A stretch of DNA of 32,748 nucleotides, taken from NCBI GenBank assembly GCA_017481225.1, contig JAFUPM010000086.1:1-32748 (forward strand), written 5' to 3'. This document shows positions 1 to 6,277 of the stretch, one piece after another; the stretch's first letter is position 1, and each line of letters starts with the position of its first letter. The notes under the pieces are model-generated. The model searched no databases. It was not told the DNA's origin and saw nothing but the letters and a program-made list of their open reading frames with translations. The translations under genes were made by a program, and so were the position numbers. Origin of the DNA: Clostridia bacterium. Its GTDB lineage: Bacteria; Bacillota; Clostridia; Oscillospirales; CAG-272.

Positions 1-88
1 GGGGTTCCCCGACGCGAAGTATGAGCTGTGGGGGTTCTCGTATAGGGGTTCCCCGAAGCGAAGTTTGAGCTGTGGGGGTTCTCGTAAT
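1..88. repeat. Tandem repeat, 44-bp unit, at the left edge
   Basis: Two adjacent units (1-44 and 45-88) differ at only a few bases. Each begins GGGGTTCCCCGA and ends GGGGGTTCTCGTA. The GGGG/CCCC at the start of each unit can form a tiny hairpin. The array may continue to the left of the window. It is noncoding as far as can be seen and lies upstream of the promoter at 150-178. Confidence 0.85.
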
Positions 89-149
89 CCGGGCTTGGGC
101 GGGTTTTACATATACATTAACTAAAATTGTCAAAAAGTCGAAAAATAGA

Positions 150-178
150 TTGAAAACCAAGTCCAAGTATGGTACAAT
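150..178 (+). promoter_or_regulatory. Vegetative (sigma-A-type) promoter for the DHH-DHH-surE genes
   Basis: A -35 box TTGAAA (150-155) is followed after exactly 17 bases by a -10 box TACAAT (173-178). Transcription would start near 185, giving a leader of about 45 nt before the ATG at 232. GGAG at 222-225 is the ribosome binding site, 6 nt ahead of that ATG. Confidence 0.7.
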
Positions 179-231
179 ATATACGTTAAGCGCAGGAAAG
201 CACAGCGCAAATAAATCCGACGGAGCAGATT

Positions 232-1167
232 ATGTTTAATAAAATATTAGAAAAAATAAAAGAATACGACACGGTTATTATACACCGCCACTCAAGCCCC
301 GACGGAGATGCGTTGGGCAGCCAGATTGGACTTAAAAATATCATCAGCGAAAGCTTCCCCGAAAAGAAGGTTTATACCGTTGGCGACAATGCAGGCAGGT
401 ACTCCTTTATGGAGGGGTCGGTTATGGACGAAATAGAGGACTCGGTTTATGAGGGCGCTTTGGCTATCGTCCTTGACACCTCGGCTGCGGCACTCATCAG
501 CGACAAAAGATACACCCTCGCTAAAGAGAGCGTAAGAATGGACCACCATATATTCTGCGAGAAGATTTGTGACCTGGAGTTTACCGACACCTCCTACGAG
601 AGCTGCTGCGGTATAGTTACGGACTTTGCGCGCAGCTGCGCACTTCCCATAAATTCCACGGGTGCTAAGGCTCTCTATACGGGTATGGTTACCGACTCGG
701 GCAGATTCCGCTATGACTCCACATCCTCGAAAACTCACGCCCTTGCCTCTCACCTGATGAAAACTCCCTTCGACACGGCGGATATCTACGCAAACCTTTA
801 CTCCGACGACCTCTCCAAAATACAGCTGAGAGCTAAATTTATCTTGAAAATACAGATGACCGACAGAGGAGTAGCTTACATCTACACCGACCTTGAGGAG
901 GCGCGCTCCTACGGAGTTGATAACTTTACCCTCTCAAGAGGAATGGTTAACACTATGGCGGAGGTGCGCGGCGTTGACAGCTGGGTCAACTTCACCGAAA
1001 CCGAAGACGGTGTCCTCTGCGAGATAAGGTCAAATAAATTCAACATCAATCCCATCGCCACAAAGCACGGCGGCGGAGGCCACGCCAAGGCGTCGGGCGC
1101 AACCCTGCGCGACAGAGCCGAGGCTATGGAGCTTCTTGAGGAGCTTTGCGCCCTCTCCGACGGATAA
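232..1167 (+). CDS. nrnA: DHH/DHHA1 family phosphoesterase (NrnA-like nanoRNase / pAp phosphatase)
   Basis: Likely a cytoplasmic Mn-dependent phosphoesterase that degrades 2-5-nt oligoribonucleotides and/or dephosphorylates 3'-phosphoadenosine 5'-phosphate, as characterised NrnA enzymes do. The 311-aa length is typical. Visible metal-binding motifs are HxxPDGDAxGS (His20, Asp24, Asp26), an LDTS segment (Asp82) and the DHH triad (104-106). The C-terminal DHHA1 substrate-binding glycine motif GGGGHAKASGA is at 280-290. The start at 232 has GGAG 6 nt upstream. It is first in a three-gene run with a second DHH protein and SurE, all acting on oligonucleotides, nucleotides or phosphomonoesters. The family is certain; the choice among nanoRNase, pAp phosphatase and c-di-AMP/pApA hydrolase is not. 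No GGDEF or PAS domain is present, so it is not GdpP. Confidence 0.88.
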   Translation: MFNKILEKIKEYDTVIIHRHSSPDGDALGSQIGLKNIISESFPEKKVYTVGDNAGRYSFMEGSVMDEIEDSVYEGALAIVLDTSAAALISDKRYTLAKESVRMDHHIFCEKICDLEFTDTSYESCCGIVTDFARSCALPINSTGAKALYTGMVTDSGRFRYDSTSSKTHALASHLMKTPFDTADIYANLYSDDLSKIQLRAKFILKIQMTDRGVAYIYTDLEEARSYGVDNFTLSRGMVNTMAEVRGVDSWVNFTETEDGVLCEIRSNKFNINPIATKHGGGGHAKASGATLRDRAEAMELLEELCALSDG

Positions 1168-1219
1168 TAACAGCGATAGTTACACAAATAATTCAATTCT
1201 ATAAAAAGAGGAAAAGCTA

Positions 1220-2200
1220 ATGAATATAGAAAAAATGCAAATAATACTTGACAAAATCAAGGAATATGATAAAATTTTCATCTTCCGCCACTTCCGTCCC
1301 GACGGAGATGCGGTAGGCTCTTCCAGAGGACTTGCCGAGATACTCAAGGCGACCTTCAAGGACAAGGATATACGCCTGCAGAACTGCGACCACTCCGACT
1401 ATCTTGCCTTCCTTGGAGGTGAGGACGAGCTTGCCTCGGACGAGGAGTACCGTGACGCCCTCGGTATCGTTTGCGATACGGCAACGGCGAAGCGTATCTC
1501 AAACCAGAAGTACTCCCTCTGCCGCGAGCTTGTGAAGATAGACCACCATATTCCCATTGAGAGCTACGCCGCCTACGAGTGGGTTGAGGAGGAGCGTTCC
1601 TCCGCCTGCGAGATGATAGCCTGCTTCTACGACACCTTCAAGGACCAGCTCAAAATCAACGAGACCGCAGCCCGTTACATCTACACGGGTATGGTTACCG
1701 ACTCGGGCAGGTTCCGCTTCCGTTCCGTTTCGGGTGAGACTATGCGCCTTGCGGGAGTTATCCTCGGCGTTGGCATAGATACCGACACTCTCTACGCAAA
1801 CCTATATTTGAAGAGCCTTTCGGAATACAAGTTCGAGGCTTACGCCCGTCGCAAAATGAAGTTCACCGAGGGCGGCGTTGCCTACCTTTATATCTCCAAT
1901 TCTATGAAGAAGCGCTTCGGACTTACCGACGAGGAGGCAAGCGCCAGCGTTTCGCTTATGGATTCTATTAAGGGCAGCTTGATATGGCTTGCCTTTATCG
2001 AGGGAAAGGACGGGTCCATAAGAGTCAGACTTCGCTCAAGATTCGTAACCGTAGACAAGCTCGCCAACAATTACAACGGCGGCGGCCACGCCTGCGCAAG
2101 CGGCGCTACGGTCTACTCAAAGAAGGAAATGAAAAAGCTCATAAAGGACGCAGACGCCCTTCTTACAGATTACAAAAAGAATAATACGGGCTGGCTGTAA
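1220..2200 (+). CDS. Second DHH/DHHA1 family phosphoesterase (NrnA paralogue)
   Basis: A 326-aa paralogue of the preceding gene, 52 nt downstream. It retains the same metal motifs: RPDGDAVGSS (Asp28, Asp30), CDTATA (Asp86), DHH (108-110), and the DHHA1 motif GGGHACASGA (287-296). The segment around YTGMVTDSGRFR is almost identical in both proteins, and the DNA under it (about 675-713 and 1681-1719) is close too, as expected for a tandem duplication that has since diverged elsewhere. GAGG lies about 9 nt before the ATG. Nothing suggests loss of activity, so the pair may divide substrates by length, base or 3'-phosphate. The family is certain and the exact substrate unknown. Confidence 0.85.
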   Translation: MNIEKMQIILDKIKEYDKIFIFRHFRPDGDAVGSSRGLAEILKATFKDKDIRLQNCDHSDYLAFLGGEDELASDEEYRDALGIVCDTATAKRISNQKYSLCRELVKIDHHIPIESYAAYEWVEEERSSACEMIACFYDTFKDQLKINETAARYIYTGMVTDSGRFRFRSVSGETMRLAGVILGVGIDTDTLYANLYLKSLSEYKFEAYARRKMKFTEGGVAYLYISNSMKKRFGLTDEEASASVSLMDSIKGSLIWLAFIEGKDGSIRVRLRSRFVTVDKLANNYNGGGHACASGATVYSKKEMKKLIKDADALLTDYKKNNTGWL

Positions 2201-2206
2201 TTCAAA

Positions 2207-2314
2207 GCTAAGATTAACGCGTAGCTAAGATTAATCTGAACTAAGATTTACTCGTAGCTAAGATTGGCTCGATGCTAAGATTTGCTCGACGCTAAGATAA
2301 CTCGAAGCTAAGCT
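2207..2314. repeat. Seven-copy 17-bp degenerate tandem repeat
   Basis: The core GCTAAGATT recurs with CTAAG starting at 2208, 2225, 2241, 2258, 2275, 2292 and 2308, a steady 16-17 bp period. The spacer between cores often contains CTCG. The array fills nearly the whole gap between the second DHH gene and surE and ends just before the surE ribosome binding site, so it would be transcribed if the three genes are co-transcribed. No strong hairpin is seen. Confidence 0.9.
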
Positions 2315-2348
2315 TACAGCGCGGCACACAAAAAAGTATGAGGAACTA

Positions 2349-3074
2349 ATGAGAATACTGATAACCAATGACGACGGCATTAATGCCGAGGGCATACGCG
2401 CCCTTGCCGAATGGGCAATGAAGCTCGGGGAGATTACCGTCGTAGCTCCCAAGGTGGAGCAAAGCGGCAAAAGCCACGGCATAGAGTTCACAAAGCACTT
2501 TGAAATAAAAAAGGTTGATTTCCTTAACGGCACAGAAGCCTACTCCGTCGACTCCACCCCTGCCGACTGCGTAAGGTTTGGCTTTATGGGGCTTGGGAGA
2601 GAGTACGACCTTGTCCTCTCGGGCATAAACCGCGGCGTTAATCTCGGCGCGGATATGGTTTACTCGGGTACCGTCGGTGCGATTTTCGAGGCAGGCAGGC
2701 TCGGGTGCAAGGGCGTAGCGCTTTCCACGTATCCCACGACCCTAGACGAGGCTCTCGCCGAGCTTGACTCGGTCTGGGAGCGCATAACGAAGGGCGGCTA
2801 CCTTGATATAAACCCCCTCTACAACGTTAACATTCCCCCAAAGCCCAAGGGCTTTAAGATAACAAAGCAGGGCTCTCCCTACTTCTCCGACGAATTTATC
2901 TATGAGGGCGATAATATGTATATGCAAATGGGCGGCAAAATCCCCGACGTCAGCCCCGAGGATATGACTCGCGACACCGTCGCGACAGAGGCAGGCTATA
3001 TCACAATAACCCCTCTGCTTTGCACTCGGACGAATATGGAGGCTTACGAGAAGCTTTCAAGAAAATCCGACTGA
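2349..3074 (+). CDS. surE: 5'/3'-nucleotidase SurE
   Basis: Metal-dependent phosphatase releasing phosphate from nucleoside 5'- and 3'-monophosphates; characterised members may also cut short polyphosphate. The 241 aa fit the family. The N-terminal motif RILITNDDGINAEGI gives the metal ligands Asp8 and Asp9. Ser39 lies in EQSGKSHG, and Asn94 in SGINRGVNLG, followed by the conserved YSGTVGA segment. The start is preceded by GAGG (within 2339-2343) about 6-9 nt upstream. It follows two DHH phosphoesterases, and in that setting SurE could dephosphorylate mononucleotides released by them. The family call is secure; the joint pathway is an inference from position. Confidence 0.93.
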   Translation: MRILITNDDGINAEGIRALAEWAMKLGEITVVAPKVEQSGKSHGIEFTKHFEIKKVDFLNGTEAYSVDSTPADCVRFGFMGLGREYDLVLSGINRGVNLGADMVYSGTVGAIFEAGRLGCKGVALSTYPTTLDEALAELDSVWERITKGGYLDINPLYNVNIPPKPKGFKITKQGSPYFSDEFIYEGDNMYMQMGGKIPDVSPEDMTRDTVATEAGYITITPLLCTRTNMEAYEKLSRKSD

Positions 3075-3093
3075 CACTTTCGCGACCTCTTGC

Positions 3094-3133
3094 AACCTCT
3101 CGGTTTGTGTTTTACAACTTTTACCGAGAGGTT
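3094..3133. other. Inverted repeat after surE
   Basis: An 11-bp perfect inverted repeat (AACCTCTCGGT at 3094-3104 with its complement at 3123-3133) has an 18-nt loop. The T-rich stretch after it is interrupted, so it is at best a weak terminator or an RNA 3'-end structure. Confidence 0.5.
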
Positions 3134-3286
3134 GATTAATGCTTTTTATAGCTTTTTGCAAACAATTATTTGCTTTTTCGCATCTTTTTGCAAAAAAGCA
3201 ATCGCTGTTGGTATGTTACACAAAGCAGATTTTACCTACCGACAAAAAGACAGAGAACGCAAAGGGTGATGTCCTTATAACAACAG

Positions 3287-3335
3287 AAAGAGATAACAAA
3301 TCGGCTTAAAAAATGTCGAAAAGTTATCTCTTTTT
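3287..3335 (+). terminator. Likely terminator of the DHH-DHH-surE transcript
   Basis: An 11-bp stem (AAAGAGATAAC at 3287-3297 pairing with 3323-3333) encloses a 25-nt loop that has a small inner hairpin. The 3' arm runs into TTTTT. Stem plus T-run on the plus strand fit an intrinsic terminator for the genes ending at 3074; the long loop lowers certainty. Confidence 0.55.
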
Positions 3336-3340
3336 ATGTT

Positions 3341-3510
3341 AGTGAAGTTTTTGCTATCGCAAAAGTGAAGTTGCTACGCAGTGAAGTTTGTGCTACGCAC
3401 AAGAGAAGTTAAGTTTGCCCATCACTTCGCCGTCAGGCGAAACTTCACTCACAAAGTGAACTTCACTATTGAAGATAACTTCACTTGCCCGTAAGGGCAA
3501 ACTTAGTTTT
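3341..3510. repeat. Irregular array of GTGAAGTT motifs and small hairpins
   Basis: This fills most of the 476-nt gap between surE and the next gene. The motif GTGAAGTT (or its complement AACTTCAC) recurs about eight times, first in one orientation and then in the other. Between copies sit short hairpins of differing sequence: TTTTGC-TATC-GCAAAA, GTGC-TAC-GCAC, TTCGCC-GTCA-GGCGAA and TTGCCC-GTAA-GGGCAA. Because the motif changes orientation midway, the whole block can also fold on itself. No gene is seen here. Confidence 0.75.
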
Positions 3511-3544
3511 AGCGTGATACTCCGCTTGGAGTATCACGCTAAAA
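3507..3544. other. Perfect 17-bp hairpin between convergent genes
   Basis: Positions 3507-3523 pair perfectly with 3528-3544 around a GCTT loop. It sits 6 nt beyond the stop codon of the minus-strand permease and at the far end of the gap after surE. It could stop transcription from both sides, but a proper T-run follows the stem on neither strand, so calling it an intrinsic terminator is an inference. Confidence 0.6.
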
Positions 3545-3550
3545 AGATTG

Positions 3551-4510
3551 TTATTTTGATTTTTCAATTTTCTGCTTTTTCCTATCCTTCATCATGGTTA
3601 TTGCGCTGACGCCTACCATTCTGGCAAATATAAGCGGGAAGCCGATAAGGTGATAGAAGCGAATGCTCTCTGCGCCCAAGGTTGCGCCGACTAAAACGGT
3701 GACTACGGTCGAAACGCCGCCAAATGCCGCAAGAGTTGACATTGGGACCTTGGAAATAGCATAGTTGTTCATAGCGGTTGCAATAATCGTAGACCCAACT
3801 CCAAGGAAAAGGAAGCTTAACAGATTTTCGGGTATGAGATAGGGGTCAAAGTAATGGATAATATCGCCCACAATAATATGCCTGATAATATTCACTGCGT
3901 TAAAGGCTACCGCGCCAAGCATACAGGAAATATACGTTATATCAAAGGCGGTGAATTTAGCGGAGGATTTTTTCGAGAAGGCACAAAATAGATTTCCCGA
4001 CAGGATAGCAAGAACAAGGAATATTATGCCCAGAGTGCTGCTTTCCCCGCCATCGGCAGACGTGTTGATAGCAATATATATTACGCCTAAAATTCCGCAG
4101 CCGAGAAATACGCCTTGCATAGGGGTCGGATGTGTCTTGAAAAATACCCATTCCAAAATACTGCTGCTTATAGGCGAAAGCGATAGAATAACAGCCGTTG
4201 TGATAGACGAGGTCATCGAAATTCCCATCGTTTCAAAAAACATATAAAGAACGGGCTCGAAAAGCCCCGCCAAAAGCAGGTATTTCAAGTTTGGCAGACG
4301 ATGCTCTTTTTTTATAAAATTCTTTATTCCTACGTCTACTTTGACAATTTTAAGGCTCTTAAGCAGCCACATTGCGAAAAAGCTCAAAAGAAATCGGAGC
4401 GCTAAAATGTCAATAACGTCATAGGACTTGGAAAGCTCGCCTGTAAAGTACGGTGTTAACCCGTAAATAATCCCCTTCATAAGAAGGAAAAGATAAGCAA
4501 TAAGATTCAT
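3551..4510 (-). CDS. EamA/DMT-superfamily permease
   Basis: A 319-aa, very hydrophobic protein with about ten predicted membrane segments in two similar halves (roughly residues 1-150 and 165-305), the classic drug/metabolite-transporter layout. The second half contains the usual GVGSTIIATAMNNYAISKV-type segment before the last helices. The tail is basic and lysine-rich. Such proteins export or import small metabolites, and the substrate cannot be read from the sequence. AGGTG lies just upstream of the ATG. It stands alone on the minus strand, downstream of the barnase-like lipoprotein with a gap of about 180 nt, so it may have its own promoter, though no convincing one was found. Confidence 0.85.
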   Translation of the reverse strand: MNLIAYLFLLMKGIIYGLTPYFTGELSKSYDVIDILALRFLLSFFAMWLLKSLKIVKVDVGIKNFIKKEHRLPNLKYLLLAGLFEPVLYMFFETMGISMTSSITTAVILSLSPISSSILEWVFFKTHPTPMQGVFLGCGILGVIYIAINTSADGGESSTLGIIFLVLAILSGNLFCAFSKKSSAKFTAFDITYISCMLGAVAFNAVNIIRHIIVGDIIHYFDPYLIPENLLSFLFLGVGSTIIATAMNNYAISKVPMSTLAAFGGVSTVVTVLVGATLGAESIRFYHLIGFPLIFARMVGVSAITMMKDRKKQKIEKSK

Positions 4511-4691
4511 TTTTCACCTTGCATTTGTTTTTCAATAGTTGACTTAATAAACCCAAATGCTATATTTATAACATCAAAAACAGATATTTTTGCCACTTTT
4601 AGTAAGTTTTGTGCCATTATTTGCCTGTATTTTTATTATTTTCCCTTTGCTTTTCCTCGCTCAGTCGCGGCTCTTCCTCGCTTTTATCAAT

Positions 4692-6095
4692 TTATGCCGC
4701 GGCTCTGTCTCGCTTATTCGTGGGAGGAATAATCAGAGCGTACTCAACAACCGAGGCACCGTCTGCCGTGAAGCTGCCGTATGCTACCTCCACGTAGGGC
4801 GAAGGTCCGCGGCTTGCAGAGGAGCCGTTGGTTTCGTAGCCGAATATCTCGCCCCAGCCGTTCTTATAGTTGAGGTACTCGGTAAAGTCATCGTAATGGT
4901 TATAGGTATAGAAGAGGTGAAGCTCCCCTTTTTCGTACACTCCGTCGCGGTCCAAATCGTTACGCCCGTATACGATGCGGCAGGCACCGCGGGATATTTT
5001 GTTGCCGTTGTTGTAGCCAACAGAGCCTATATCCATCTCCCAATATTGCAGTCTGCCGCCGCAGCCCATAATGTTCGGCAGCTCGGGCTCACGGGGATAC
5101 TGCTCCGTATCTCCCGAGAAGTAGGAATGATTACCTCTCAGATATTCGCCCCAGATACTGCCGGTGGGACTGGGCTTTTTCTTGCTGGAGTAGTTAGCGG
5201 GAAAGGCTCCGTCCGTACCGCCGAAGGCGAACATATATGCCGCAACCTCCTCAAGGGTTATGTACGCCGCGCCACGGTATACCTTGAACGCCACCCTTCC
5301 CTCCGAGTCATATACGACGTAGGTGTTGCCGCCGTCCTCGTAGTGCATATCGGTGTTTCTGACGTAAAGACCGCCCTTCATAGGTCTGTTTCCGTCTACA
5401 GTCGGTGCCATGGAGGGTATCTCCAGCTCACCGGAAAGGAAGCCGTGCTGTGTGCGGTAGTAGGCGTCCGCAAAGCTTGTGGCAGGGGTGTAATTCGAAT
5501 AGAAATCGTCCTTTGTCACACCGACGTAAGGGTCGGGCGTATCCAATGCGCCGCCGTTTCCGCCACCCGTGTTGCCGTTTTCGCCACCTGTGTTACCGTT
5601 TCCGCCACCCGTGTTGCCGTTTCCGTCACCCGTGTTACCGCTTCCGCTACCTGTGCCGCCATTTCCGCCGTCTGACGTTCCGCCGCCCGAGCTGCCTCCG
5701 CCAATATCAGAGCCGTCGCCGTCACCCACGTCACCGTCGGGTCCGCCAACCACGTTAAAGGTCACGCTGTCCGAAAGGAAGCCGTAGGTTGCCCTGACGG
5801 TTGCCGTGCCGTACTTGACAGCCACAACAACGCCGTATCCGTCAACGGTCACCGCATCGCCCTCAACGCTCCAGGAAACGTGGTCCAGAACACTCATAGG
5901 CTGGTCTATTTCAAGTATACAAATGCCCGACAATTCAAGCTCGCGGGTCTCGTCGCCCACAATTTTCAGCGACGTAATAACGGGAGGTGTCGCCTCGCCG
6001 CCACCCTCCTGCCCTTGACTCACGCACCCCACAAGGAGCGACAGCGTCATAACCAGCGCAAGAAGTGCCGATATAATTCTAAATGGTTTTTTCAT
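4692..6095 (-). CDS. Surface lipoprotein with Ig-like domain, Gly-rich linker and barnase-type ribonuclease domain
   Basis: Residues 1-24 form a lipoprotein signal peptide with lipobox LVGC (Cys24). A bacterial Ig-like (BIG2-type) domain spans about 39-117, then a low-complexity Gly/Asn/Thr linker of repeated GNGNTGG units (118-184). Residues ~205-410 align by eye with barnase (guanyl-specific RNase family): YITLEEV matches YITKSEA, GGRLQYWEMDI matches SGRTWREADI, ACRIVYG matches SDRILYS, and YTYNHYDDF matches KTTDHYQTF. This places Glu353, Arg373 and His400 where barnase has its catalytic Glu73, Arg87 and His102. Between the Arg and His strands lies a 12-residue insert DLDRDGVYEKGE (380-391) with EF-hand-loop spacing. 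The prediction is a secreted, membrane-anchored RNase; no immunity protein (barstar) is seen nearby. It has its own promoter (6126-6154) and follows the other lipoprotein genes. Lipoprotein: near certain. RNase activity: inferred. Confidence 0.75.
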   Translation of the reverse strand: MKKPFRIISALLALVMTLSLLVGCVSQGQEGGGEATPPVITSLKIVGDETRELELSGICILEIDQPMSVLDHVSWSVEGDAVTVDGYGVVVAVKYGTATVRATYGFLSDSVTFNVVGGPDGDVGDGDGSDIGGGSSGGGTSDGGNGGTGSGSGNTGDGNGNTGGGNGNTGGENGNTGGGNGGALDTPDPYVGVTKDDFYSNYTPATSFADAYYRTQHGFLSGELEIPSMAPTVDGNRPMKGGLYVRNTDMHYEDGGNTYVVYDSEGRVAFKVYRGAAYITLEEVAAYMFAFGGTDGAFPANYSSKKKPSPTGSIWGEYLRGNHSYFSGDTEQYPREPELPNIMGCGGRLQYWEMDIGSVGYNNGNKISRGACRIVYGRNDLDRDGVYEKGELHLFYTYNHYDDFTEYLNYKNGWGEIFGYETNGSSASRGPSPYVEVAYGSFTADGASVVEYALIIPPTNKRDRAAA

Positions 6096-6125
6096 AAAAT
6101 CTCCGTTTTATTATACGTTACTTCT

Positions 6126-6154
6126 ATTTTACTATTTTTTAAAGGCATAGTCAA
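6126..6154 (-). promoter_or_regulatory. Vegetative promoter for the barnase-like lipoprotein gene
   Basis: On the minus strand, TTGACT (6149-6154) and TAAAAT (6126-6131) are separated by exactly 17 bases, about 30 nt ahead of the ATG at 6095. CGGAG lies just upstream of the start codon. With the terminator at 6206-6246, this makes the gene a separate transcription unit. Confidence 0.7.
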
Positions 6155-6205
6155 GCGGTTTTGGACGCTTCTTATTTAATTGTAGCAAAAAAGACATTAT
6201 AAGTC

Positions 6206-6246
6206 GACAAAAAAGAAAACAGAGGAACGAGTCCTCTGTTTTCTTT
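6206..6246 (-). terminator. Intrinsic terminator of the 1086-aa lipoprotein gene
   Basis: A perfect 15-bp stem (6212-6226 with 6232-6246) has a 5-nt loop, read CUCGU in the RNA. On the minus strand it is followed by a run of T (complement of the A-run at about 6209-6214). It begins some 30 nt beyond the stop codon at 6278. Confidence 0.85.
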
Positions 6247-6277
6247 GCGTTTTATGATATTTGATTTATCTCAAATA

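Noticed and set aside
232..1167. GdpP/PDE-type c-di-AMP phosphodiesterase.
   Set aside because: The DHH and DHHA1 domains are present, but the N-terminal membrane, PAS and GGDEF parts are missing, and the length fits stand-alone NrnA.
3507..3544. A classic rho-independent terminator.
   Set aside because: The stem is perfect, but a T-run follows it on neither strand. It is listed only as a hairpin.
4590..5675. A 361-codon plus-strand frame over the barnase-like lipoprotein gene.
   Set aside because: It overlaps the Gly-rich repeat, whose complement gives a repeated Val-Ser-Ala-Thr string. There is no ribosome binding site and no recognisable domain.
4692..6095. A toxin-immunity pair (barnase with barstar).
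   Set aside because: No barstar-like gene lies next to the RNase-like gene, and a lipid anchor with Ig domain and linker fits a resident surface enzyme better than an exported toxin.
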